The translations under genes and the position numbers were made by a program. Shown piece after piece: positions 42,451-50,085 of a stretch of DNA of 58,464 bases. Under the pieces are notes generated by a model. The model saw only the letters and a program-made list of their open reading frames with translations, made no database searches and was not told the origin of the DNA. The DNA is from RUG12783 sp946409545. GTDB taxonomy: Bacteria > Bacillota_I > Bacilli_A > RF39 > UBA660. The first letter of the stretch is position 1, and each line of letters begins with the position of its first letter. The stretch lies in NCBI GenBank assembly GCA_946409545.1, contig CAMJWT010000010.1, positions 1 through 58,464 of the forward strand, given 5' to 3'.

Positions 42451-43190
42451 TTTTCGTCACCTTCCTTAAAGTCTAGATAAGCCATTGATATATTATCAAG
42501 GCCACCACGATTGTTACACTTATGAATTAACTTAACAATCTTATCTTCAATATCAAGTTCACTATATAATACTTTTTCCATTTGTTCAACATCTAACATA
42601 TTTGTTGCACCATCACTACATAAGAAGATACCATCAATATCCATGTCACAATCGAAGATATCAGCTTCAATTGGATCATTAGCTCCTAAGGCTTTCATAA
42701 GAATATTTTTCCTTGGATGATTTTTAGCCTCTTCTTCCGTTAATTCTCCAGCAAGTACTAAATAATTAACAAGTGTATGATCAATTGTTATTTTATGTAA
42801 TTTATTTTTCTTAAGAACAAATCCTGATGAATCACCAATATTACTCATAATAATATAATCATTAGTAATTATAGCCATTACAAGAGTTGTTCCCATCCCT
42901 TTACTCTCAGGATGACTTTCTTCATATTTAAATATTTTATGATTTACTTCAACGATACAATCATTTACAAATGTTATGGCATCTTCCTTAGACATTTTAT
43001 AGAAGTCTTCTTGAAAACGATGCGCTAAATAAGTAATTACAATACTACTTGCTACTTCTCCACAAGAGTGACCTCCCATCCCATCTGCTACGGCCATTAA
43101 GTAATTACCTTCATTATTCTTAACAATTATAACACTATCTTCATTATGATCTCTAACTTTTCCTACATCTGTTAAATAAAATGTTCTCAT
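42447..43190 (-). CDS. prpC: PP2C-family protein phosphatase (PrpC/Stp)
   Basis: This Mg/Mn-dependent Ser/Thr phosphatase reverses PrkC phosphorylation. The 247-residue protein has KVRDHNEDSVII, the metal Asp and Gly of AVADGMGGHSCGEVAS (about 40-55), SNIGDSSGFVL, DGIFLCSDGATNML and a final GGLDNISMAYLDF. The start at 43190 follows GAAGGAGAGTTT and overlaps the rlmN stop; an upstream TTG at 43220 lies inside rlmN and is rejected. Confidence 0.95.
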   Translation of the reverse strand: MRTFYLTDVGKVRDHNEDSVIIVKNNEGNYLMAVADGMGGHSCGEVASSIVITYLAHRFQEDFYKMSKEDAITFVNDCIVEVNHKIFKYEESHPESKGMGTTLVMAIITNDYIIMSNIGDSSGFVLKKNKLHKITIDHTLVNYLVLAGELTEEEAKNHPRKNILMKALGANDPIEADIFDCDMDIDGIFLCSDGATNMLDVEQMEKVLYSELDIEDKIVKLIHKCNNRGGLDNISMAYLDFKEGDEK

Positions 43191-44206
43191 AAACTCTCCT
43201 TCGATCTTAATTGTCCACAAGCAGCATCGATGTTTCCTCCGAATTCACGACGAATTGTAACGTTTATTCCTTCTTTTTTCAATCTATCATAAAATTTCAT
43301 TATTTGTTCTTTACCGCTCCGCTTAAAGCCAATGTTTTCTGTTTCATTATATGGTATTAAGTTAACATAACAATTCATATTTTTTAGTAAATTAGATAAC
43401 TTTGTTGCACATTCAATTGAATCATTAATACCACTTAACATAACATATTCAAATGTTACACGTCTTCCACCACTATTTAAATATTCATGTAATGTCTCCA
43501 TTAAAATATCTAAATTGTATACTTTATTAATTGGCATAATTTTATTTCTTATTTCATTAGTTGGTGCATGCAAACTAATTGCTAAATTAACTTGAAATGG
43601 TAATTTCATAAATTCTTTAATTTTAGGCACAATACCACATGTTGATACCGTAATATGTCTACTACCTAAAGCAATACCTTTACTATAATTCACAATTTCA
43701 ATAAACTTAATAAGATTATCATAATTATCAAAAGGTTCACCAATACCCATAATTACAACATGACTAATACGTTTATTAATTATTTCTTCAATTTTTAATA
43801 TTTGAAGAACAAGTTCTGAAGTTTCAAGATTTCTAACCTTTTTTCTTCTTCCACTTTCACAAAACTTACATCCCATATTACATCCAACTTGCGTTGATAT
43901 ACATAAGCTATTACCATAATTGTGGTTCATAAGTACGGCTTCAATTAAATTACCATCATATAATTTAATAAGGTATTTTGAAACATCTTTATCATTTTGT
44001 TCTTTAATAATCTCCATTTTATCAAAATAAAAATTATCTTCCAATAATGCAATTAAATCATGAGATAAATTAGACATCTCAGAAAAAGTATTAATTCTTT
44101 TAATATATAGCCAATCCATTATTTGACTTGCTCGATATTTCTTCTCATTATTATCAAGTAGAAAAGTTTCTAAATCATGAATTGCCATACTATATATACT
44201 TTTCAT
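43187..44206 (-). CDS. rlmN: Dual-specificity 23S rRNA/tRNA methyltransferase RlmN
   Basis: RlmN methylates A2503 of 23S rRNA (and A37 of some tRNAs) by radical SAM chemistry. The 339-residue protein has CISTQVGCNMGCKFCESG (CxxxCxxC cluster, about 104-121) and FDNYDNLIKFI after MGIGEPF. The conserved Cys of the C-terminal region is in FGGNIDAACGQL. The ATG at 44206 follows GGGTG; the ATG at 44218 lacks a ribosome binding site. It heads the rlmN-prpC-prkC-rsgA-rpe operon, as in Bacillus. Confidence 0.95.
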   Translation of the reverse strand: MKSIYSMAIHDLETFLLDNNEKKYRASQIMDWLYIKRINTFSEMSNLSHDLIALLEDNFYFDKMEIIKEQNDKDVSKYLIKLYDGNLIEAVLMNHNYGNSLCISTQVGCNMGCKFCESGRRKKVRNLETSELVLQILKIEEIINKRISHVVIMGIGEPFDNYDNLIKFIEIVNYSKGIALGSRHITVSTCGIVPKIKEFMKLPFQVNLAISLHAPTNEIRNKIMPINKVYNLDILMETLHEYLNSGGRRVTFEYVMLSGINDSIECATKLSNLLKNMNCYVNLIPYNETENIGFKRSGKEQIMKFYDRLKKEGINVTIRREFGGNIDAACGQLRSKESL

Positions 44207-44241
44207 ATAAACACCCATAATAATTTTACCATAATAACAAT

Positions 44242-44283
44242 AAAAAAAATAGAATTCTTCTTCTTTTTTTTAGAATTCTATTT
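44242..44283 (-). terminator. Terminator of the 259-residue hypothetical gene
   Basis: AAATAGAATTCT / AGAATTCTATTT with a 13-nt loop and a T-run on the minus strand, 15 bp after the stop at 44299. Confidence 0.8.
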
Positions 44284-44298
44284 AATTTACATTACTAT

Positions 44299-45099
44299 TT
44301 ACTTTTCTTTCTTGCATTTTAAAGCATAATTATGGAATAACTCTAAAAATTTATCATCAGAATAATTAATAGAACACTGTTTATATAAACTATCAACACT
44401 ATTTATAATGCGATATAAGTCCTCTTCAATTAAATTATCATCATCATAGTAATTACCATTCATCTTACGTGCTAATTTAATTTTATTTTTATTATTATCA
44501 TCAAGAGTTAAATCTAAGTATGTCTCTTCAAGGCCATCACGAATCGTTGTTTCAAGTAAAACATTAGTTCTTTGAAAACGAATACCTTTTTCAATTTGAG
44601 GATGGTTAGAGTTAACTGGTCCACTCATAAAATGACCATTTTCATAATGAACATCTGTTTTATCTAAAAATTCATTTATGGAAATAATATTATCTAAGGT
44701 ATACATATCATAATATTTAGAATAGTATTCACATACACCTTCATTATTATAAGTTTCACTAGTAGAATAAATTGATACATCAGGAATATTATCATTATTA
44801 AGATTAATATAACTTCTCTTTTCCATAATAAAATTAAGAGAATCTTCCTTAGGATAATATGTTATTTCATATACTGGGAAGCAATTCCAAATATTAGATA
44901 TATCTTTTCTAACAGTAGGTCTTATTTCAATATAATTACCATCAATAGATACAATTGTTTGAATATCAAAATAATCATGATTACCAATGATATCAGATAA
45001 ATCTTCAATAATTTTATTATAGAATAAATCATTCCACATTAAAGGATTAGACTTCTCCTTTATAATATTTAACGCTTGATCAACCACCTTTAAATTCAT
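44299..45099 (-). CDS. Hypothetical protein (266 aa)
   Basis: The ATG at 45099 is preferred over the ATG at 45165 because ATAGGTGATAGT precedes it. The protein is soluble, acidic and rich in beta-strand-like stretches (FDIQTIVSIDGNYIEIRPTV, FPVYEITYYPKEDSLNFIM). It has no signal peptide or known motif. It is separated from rlmN by a terminator and follows the rbgA terminator, so it is probably a single transcript. Confidence 0.65.
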   Translation of the reverse strand: MNLKVVDQALNIIKEKSNPLMWNDLFYNKIIEDLSDIIGNHDYFDIQTIVSIDGNYIEIRPTVRKDISNIWNCFPVYEITYYPKEDSLNFIMEKRSYINLNNDNIPDVSIYSTSETYNNEGVCEYYSKYYDMYTLDNIISINEFLDKTDVHYENGHFMSGPVNSNHPQIEKGIRFQRTNVLLETTIRDGLEETYLDLTLDDNNKNKIKLARKMNGNYYDDDNLIEEDLYRIINSVDSLYKQCSINYSDDKFLELFHNYALKCKKEK

Positions 45100-45169
45100 A
45101 CTATCACCTATCATAAATATATCATTAAAAATATTCTTTTTCAATAAAAAAGGAATTGCATTCATAGAA

Positions 45170-45200
45170 AAAAAAGTTACTTATCAAAAGTAACTTTTTT
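45170..45200 (-). terminator. Terminator of rbgA
   Basis: AAAAAAGTTACTT / AAGTAACTTTTTT-type hairpin with a 4-5 nt loop and a T-run on the minus strand, overlapping the rbgA stop region. Confidence 0.8.
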
Positions 45201-46022
45201 TATTCTTCCATCTTTTAAATCATTTATTATTAAAGTATAAACTTTTTCTAAATCAACAATATTACCTTTTAATAAGCATCCACGATGTCTTCCAATAAAA
45301 TCAAAGGTATTATCATCAATTTTATCTATTTTATATTTATCTTTTAATACATCTGGGTAATTATTATATAAATATTCAATAATATATCTAGAAACTTCTT
45401 CTTTATCAATAATTTCTTCTTTAATACTAGCAAGACTAGCGAGATTCAAAGCTTGACTTTTTGATTCAATCTTAGGCCATAAAATACCAGGAGTATCTAA
45501 TAGTTCTAAATCTTTATTAAGTTTAATCCAAGATAAATTCTTTGTAACACCAGCTACATTACCAGTTTTAGCAACATTACGTCCAGCAAGGCGATTAATT
45601 AAAGTACTCTTACCAGAATTAGGAACACCTATAACTAAAGCTCGATAATTTCTTCTCGATAAACCTTTATTATTTCTTTTTTCATTAATGCTTCTTAATA
45701 ACTCTTCTGTTTTAGAAACAATTTGTTTACTAACGTTACTATTATCTTTTAAATTACACTTTATAACAGAATAATCATTACTATATTCATTTAAGATTTT
45801 ATCAGTTACCTTTGTATCACACAAATCATATTTAGTTGCAATAATAATACGTGGTTTATCTTTAATAAGATCATCTAAATCAATTATTCTACTTGATCTT
45901 GGCATACGAGAATCAATGACTTCATAAACGATATCAATAAAATCTAGTTTTTCTTTTATTTCTCTTTTCGTCTTAGCCATATGCCCAGGATACCAGTTTA
46001 TATTAGTTTTATTTTCGTTCAT
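45177..46022 (-). CDS. rbgA: Ribosome biogenesis GTPase RbgA (YlqF)
   Basis: RbgA acts in late assembly of the 50S subunit. The 281-residue protein begins INWYPGHMAKTKREIKE, then permuted G motifs: G4 IIATKYDLCDT, G1 ALVIGVPNSGKSTLINRLAG and G3 LLDTPGILWPKI. A short C-terminal domain follows. The ATG at 46022 follows AAAGGAG; the earlier TTG at 46031 is part of that leader. It is followed by a terminator and preceded by a GNAT gene. Confidence 0.95.
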   Translation of the reverse strand: MNENKTNINWYPGHMAKTKREIKEKLDFIDIVYEVIDSRMPRSSRIIDLDDLIKDKPRIIIATKYDLCDTKVTDKILNEYSNDYSVIKCNLKDNSNVSKQIVSKTEELLRSINEKRNNKGLSRRNYRALVIGVPNSGKSTLINRLAGRNVAKTGNVAGVTKNLSWIKLNKDLELLDTPGILWPKIESKSQALNLASLASIKEEIIDKEEVSRYIIEYLYNNYPDVLKDKYKIDKIDDNTFDFIGRHRGCLLKGNIVDLEKVYTLIINDLKDGRIKKVTFDK

Positions 46023-46050
46023 TTGGATCAACTCCTTTTATTTTTCTAAA

Positions 46051-46458
46051 TTATATACATACAATTTCATCATCTACTTTATTTATTCCACCTGCTTTTT
46101 CATAGCATTTACAAGCAGAAACATTACTTTTATTTGTTATCAAATACATTTTATAACAATCAATAGTCTTTGCATAATCACGTGCAAACGATATTAATTC
46201 TGTTCCATAACCTTTTCCTTGATATTCTAGCATGACATCAATGGTATCTAAATATAATACTCTTCTACCATCTGGTTTTAAGAGCATATATGCAGTTGCA
46301 AAACCAATAATTTTATTATCTAATTTAGCTATAAAACCATAGCTGTTTTTATTATTAATAAATTTTGTTAAATCTTCTATTTTATATTGGGTATTTTCAT
46401 CATCAACAAAACTTAACATTAATTCTAAATCTTGTTCTTCTAAAAGTTTATAATTCAT
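46051..46458 (-). CDS. GNAT-family acetyltransferase (135 aa)
   Basis: A compact GNAT enzyme: IIGFATAYMLLKPDGRRVLY (beta strands before motif A), then the acetyl-CoA loop YQGKGYGTELISFARDYA and a C-terminal strand YLITNKSNVSACKCYEKAGG. Substrate unknown. It has its own AGAGGTGATAAA ribosome binding site and lies upstream of rbgA. Confidence 0.87.
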   Translation of the reverse strand: MNYKLLEEQDLELMLSFVDDENTQYKIEDLTKFINNKNSYGFIAKLDNKIIGFATAYMLLKPDGRRVLYLDTIDVMLEYQGKGYGTELISFARDYAKTIDCYKMYLITNKSNVSACKCYEKAGGINKVDDEIVCI

Positions 46459-46497
46459 TTTATCACCTCTATTTTTACTGGTATTAACCAGTTAATA

Positions 46498-46905
46498 TTA
46501 GTTTTTCATTTGCTCTAATTCGCATAGTGATTTAGATTTCTTTATCGTTTCTTTAGATATTTCTATTAGTTTGTTATCAACTGCAACATAATGAGTCATT
46601 TCTATATCATCAATATCCATAGCTTTTCTAATCTCATTTTCTATATAGTGTAATTGAACACAATGTGGGGATTTATCTACTGATGCGAATATTATTTTAT
46701 TTATTTTAACTCTTGATATCATACCTATTATTTTAGTTATAACCATATTTATATGTGTTTCTTCTAAACATACATCATAAATATTTTCGGAAATCTTTTC
46801 TAATTCTTTATAAGCTTTTGGTTGCATTCTATCAAGACAACTACCTACAATTATTAATGTATCTAGAACATCATAAACATTTGTTTTTAATAAATCTCTT
46901 TTCAT
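46498..46905 (-). CDS. Hypothetical protein (135 aa)
   Basis: The 135-residue soluble protein has KIIFASVDKSPHCVQLHYIE (Cys and His close together, about 76-95), an ETHINMVITKIIGMI helix and a Cys-containing end (SLCELEQMKN). No recognised family. It lies between two GNAT genes, flanked on each side by the 15-mer TTAATATTAGTTTTT. The ribosome binding site AAAAGGATG is close. Confidence 0.6.
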   Translation of the reverse strand: MKRDLLKTNVYDVLDTLIIVGSCLDRMQPKAYKELEKISENIYDVCLEETHINMVITKIIGMISRVKINKIIFASVDKSPHCVQLHYIENEIRKAMDIDDIEMTHYVAVDNKLIEISKETIKKSKSLCELEQMKN

Positions 46906-46964
46906 TTTTCCACATCCTTTTAAAAAGTTAGAATTCTGTCATCAACAAATTAATATTAGTTTTT

Positions 46965-47555
46965 CTATCTTATTCTATTATTTGAAATATATGGTTCATA
47001 TATATATTTATATTTATTAAGAGCTTTTTTAACATCAATATTATAATTAACGACAAAACATTTTTCATCTTCATTATAATACTCTTTTACTCTTACACCG
47101 CCTAAAGCCTCCATCGTTTTCCATGATGCAGGATTATTTAAATTAGCATCTAAAAAGACTTTTTCAATTCCATATTCATCACAAACTTTTAAACCTAAAT
47201 ATAAATTTATTTTATTATAACCTTTTCCTCTTTCAGTGGGTCTAATACCATAACCAATATGTCCACCATACTTACTTAATTTTTCATTTAATGTAGTTCG
47301 AATATTAATCATTCCGATAATACAATTATCACTTTCTCTTATCAAAAAATATGTTCTAGCAGGAACTCTTTCTTCACTTGGAATCATCGTATAGTCTTCT
47401 TTTAATTTTTCTAACCATCCTTCATAATTATCATAAAATCTATTTAAGCCACCTGAACCATTTATATTAGAGTTATATTTAAAGTGTTCATTAATATATT
47501 CAATTGCATCATCTTTTCTTTTTAATGATGGTTCTTCATAATAAAATTTATCCAT
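46965..47555 (-). CDS. GNAT-family acetyltransferase (196 aa)
   Basis: The GNAT fold is shown by CIIGMINIRTTLNEKL, GYGIRPTERGKGYNKINLYL (motif A with R-G-K-G-Y) and DANLNNPASWKTMEALGG. The N-terminal ~75 residues are an extra helical region seen in larger GNATs. The enzyme probably acetylates a small molecule or protein N-terminus; no substrate signal is seen. It is the first gene of the minus-strand group that runs to rbgA. Confidence 0.86.
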   Translation of the reverse strand: MDKFYYEEPSLKRKDDAIEYINEHFKYNSNINGSGGLNRFYDNYEGWLEKLKEDYTMIPSEERVPARTYFLIRESDNCIIGMINIRTTLNEKLSKYGGHIGYGIRPTERGKGYNKINLYLGLKVCDEYGIEKVFLDANLNNPASWKTMEALGGVRVKEYYNEDEKCFVVNYNIDVKKALNKYKYIYEPYISNNRIR

Positions 47556-47692
47556 TATATGTCACTTCCATTTATGAAAACTTTTCGAATTAATTATACC
47601 ATATTTTTAAAAACTCAAAATTATTTCTTTAAAAGACCTTGAATAATAATATCAATAATAATAAAATAAACTTGATGAAAGGAGATTTAACT

Positions 47693-47833
47693 ATGAGCAG
47701 TTATTGCAAATGTAAATATTGTAAGTATGTTAATCCATCTGAAACTGATGGCCACAAATGGTACTGTGAATTATTCCATATATATGTTGACGCCGAAGAA
47801 CTTACAGAATGTGATGAATATAGAGAAGCATAG
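47693..47833 (+). CDS. Cys-rich mini-protein (46 aa)
   Basis: The ATG at 47693 follows AAAGGAGATTTAACT; an upstream ATG at 47639 lacks a ribosome binding site. The 46-residue protein opens MSSYCKCKYCKYVNPSE and has two later Cys (WYCELFH and TECDEY). Its five Cys, with C-x-C-x-x-C spacing, suggest a small metal-binding knuckle. The next gene begins 13 bp later, so the two are likely co-transcribed. No family is recognised. Confidence 0.65.
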   Translation: MSSYCKCKYCKYVNPSETDGHKWYCELFHIYVDAEELTECDEYREA

Positions 47834-47846
47834 GAGAATTTAAACA

Positions 47847-48749
47847 ATGGGTGGATTTATAATAGCTTTAATTATCATATATATATTATACAAAATAGAA
47901 GGTAAAATATTTGGTAAGAAAAAAGAAACAAATAATTCTAATAAGAATCCAGACGATTTAAAAAGTCAACCATCTCCAGTTGATGGATATGACAATATGG
48001 AAGATTATACTAATGATATACCTAGTACTATACGAAGACTAGTTGAAGATTATAATAAGGCATACGATGAGAAAAAAGAAGATGATTTAGAAATTAATGC
48101 TGCTTATTTAATTAGTGCGCATTTTGTTGCAGTTGACAATAAAAAAACAGACATAGCGGTCATATTAGAAAACACAGCTACTAAACGTCCTTACACATAT
48201 TATAGCCCATGGATACACAATCTATCCATACCGCATATAAATGAAATAGAAATTAAAGAACCAACGAATCTTCTAGAAATATTCCGTGAACAAAACTATT
48301 TAATTGAGTTTGGAAGAGATAAATATAACGAGTATCTAAAAAATAAAGAAAAACGCGGAAAAGAAAATAACGATAATCAAAAGAAAAAAGATGTGAAAAC
48401 TTCAGAAAAAAAGAAAAAAGATGATGATTCATTTACTCGTGAAGAATTTGATGAATATATTAATGGAGCAAAAGAAATTCTTCCTAAAACAACTAAAAAT
48501 ATTATTGCAAGTTATAAAAAAGCATATGATGATTGTAATGAAAAAAAATTAGCAGAAATTGTTGAAGATATGATTAAATTACATTATGCTGCTGTATCGA
48601 TTCATAAAACCACTGAACGTGAATCATTGGAAAAAGCTGTAGAAGCTCGTCCTTATAAATATCGTGGTAAAAATAAAAAGGGAGAAGATTTATTCACACT
48701 CTTTTGGAAACAAAATAAAGAAATTGAAAAAAGAGACGGATATATTTAA
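47847..48749 (+). CDS. Membrane-anchored protein with an internal duplication
   Basis: The 300-residue protein has an N-terminal helix (GGFIIALIIIYILYKIEGKI), a charged linker, and two copies of an about 80-residue helical unit. The first holds TIRRLVEDYNKAYDEKKED then RPYTYYSPW. The second holds KNIIASYKKAYDDCNEKKL then RPYKYRGK. A Lys/Glu linker separates them. The function is unknown. It is transcribed with the Cys-rich mini-protein and ends in a terminator. Confidence 0.75.
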   Translation: MGGFIIALIIIYILYKIEGKIFGKKKETNNSNKNPDDLKSQPSPVDGYDNMEDYTNDIPSTIRRLVEDYNKAYDEKKEDDLEINAAYLISAHFVAVDNKKTDIAVILENTATKRPYTYYSPWIHNLSIPHINEIEIKEPTNLLEIFREQNYLIEFGRDKYNEYLKNKEKRGKENNDNQKKKDVKTSEKKKKDDDSFTREEFDEYINGAKEILPKTTKNIIASYKKAYDDCNEKKLAEIVEDMIKLHYAAVSIHKTTERESLEKAVEARPYKYRGKNKKGEDLFTLFWKQNKEIEKRDGYI

Positions 48750-48752
48750 AAT

Positions 48753-48783
48753 AAAAAATACTATATTACATAGTATTTTTTTT
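48753..48783. terminator. Bidirectional terminator
   Basis: AAAAAATACTAT / ATAGTATTTTTT with a 5-nt loop between convergent genes. Confidence 0.88.
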
Positions 48784-48799
48784 ATACAATTTTTATTAA

Positions 48800-49342
48800 T
48801 TATAATTCATCTTTGGTAATAGAATAATAAATCATATCAGCACGTGTTCCATCAGGATTAATTCTTCTATCTCTTAACGTTCCATCATATTTCATACCAA
48901 CTTTTTGCATTACTCTTCCACTTGCAGGGTTAGATGAACGATGATTAGCTTCAACTAAATAAAAATCTTGATCTATTAACAAATATTCAATTACTCTTCT
49001 TAAAGCTTCCGTTGCATAACCCTTATTCCAAAATTTAGAACCATAACAATATCCTAAAGAAATAGTTTTATGTTTAATATTTTTACCTTCTTCACAAATA
49101 TTTCCAATTACTTCATGGGTATCTTTTATTTCAACAATCCAATTATATAAACCATTTTCATAATCTTTTATCCATTTACTAATAACTTCTTTAGTTTCTT
49201 CTAAATTTTTATGAGGTGTCCATGCTAAGAATTTAGTTGTTTTAGGATCAATTGCCCAGTTATTAAACATTCCACGAGCATCTTCAATAGTAAATTTTCT
49301 AAGTATTAGTCTTTCTGTTTCTAAAGTTTTTGTATTATTCAT
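48800..49342 (-). CDS. GNAT-family acetyltransferase, RimJ/RimL-like
   Basis: The 180-residue protein starts LETERLILRKFTIEDARGMF, a typical RimJ/RimL opening. It continues with EVIGNICEEGKNI, the motif A strand GYCYGSKFWNKGYATEALRR and EANHRSSNPASGRVMQKVGM. Such enzymes acetylate protein N-termini or small amines. The ATG at 49342 follows AAAAGAGGTG; the earlier ATG at 49369 lacks a site. It ends just before a bidirectional terminator. Confidence 0.92.
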   Translation of the reverse strand: MNNTKTLETERLILRKFTIEDARGMFNNWAIDPKTTKFLAWTPHKNLEETKEVISKWIKDYENGLYNWIVEIKDTHEVIGNICEEGKNIKHKTISLGYCYGSKFWNKGYATEALRRVIEYLLIDQDFYLVEANHRSSNPASGRVMQKVGMKYDGTLRDRRINPDGTRADMIYYSITKDEL

Positions 49343-49460
49343 ATTTACACCTCTTTTAATAAGGAACATTACAAAATAATTATATCATATATTTTTTTTA
49401 ATTATACTATTCTTCTTTGTTTAAGGTAATTATACATCGGGATTTATTTACCATCTTAAA

Positions 49461-49490
49461 AAAAAATACTATATTGCTATAGTATTTTTT
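49461..49490 (-). terminator. Terminator of the type VII-like export operon
   Basis: AAAAAATACTATA / TATAGTATTTTTT with a 4-nt loop and a T-run on the minus strand, at the stop of the 189-residue gene. Confidence 0.88.
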
Positions 49491-50058
49491 ACATTCTTTT
49501 AAATGAATCATTTCTATTTAAAGCTTCATACAATTCATTATATTCAATAAGTTTTAATTTATATTTTGTTGATAAAGATTCAACCTTTTTCATAATATCA
49601 ATAACTACTCTATTACCATTTAATATTTCATCATGTTTTTTTCTATTGCCAGATAATAATCCAAATTGTTCATATTTGATTCCAATAGCAATACTATCAC
49701 TATCAGCTTCAAAACGAGGATTCATAAATGGTCCATAATATACTTTATTATTTAACGAACTTTCAAGTAAGACTCTTTGATAAGTTTTTTCTAAAAACAA
49801 TTGAATATCATTATTAGGGGTTTCTTCATTAATCTGATTTAAATAATCTAACTCTTCACTAGATAATCTTTTCAAATTTATTTCATTTAGCAAATAGAAA
49901 TATTTAGAACAAGCTGAACAAGTTTTTTCTTCTTCACACATTTGATTTTCATCATTAACACAATCAACATTTCTACTTTTTAATTCATCTTCTATCTTTT
50001 TTAAATCTAACAAGTCATATAAATATTTAAAAAACAATAATCTATATTTTTCTTCCAT
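49489..50058 (-). CDS. Possible immunity protein (189 aa)
   Basis: The 189-residue soluble protein has a Cys-rich segment, CVNDENQMCEEEKTCSACSK (about 33-52), and a roughly 130-residue remainder with strand- and helix-like stretches. No signal peptide or known family is visible. It is the last gene of the operon, 27 bp after the very large exported protein, with GGAGATTTAT before ATG. Genes in this place behind large polymorphic-toxin-like proteins usually encode immunity or accessory proteins, but that role is inferred from position only. Confidence 0.55.
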   Translation of the reverse strand: MEEKYRLLFFKYLYDLLDLKKIEDELKSRNVDCVNDENQMCEEEKTCSACSKYFYLLNEINLKRLSSEELDYLNQINEETPNNDIQLFLEKTYQRVLLESSLNNKVYYGPFMNPRFEADSDSIAIGIKYEQFGLLSGNRKKHDEILNGNRVVIDIMKKVESLSTKYKLKLIEYNELYEALNRNDSFKRM

Positions 50059-50085
50059 ATAAATCTCCTTTTTATACTATTTCAA

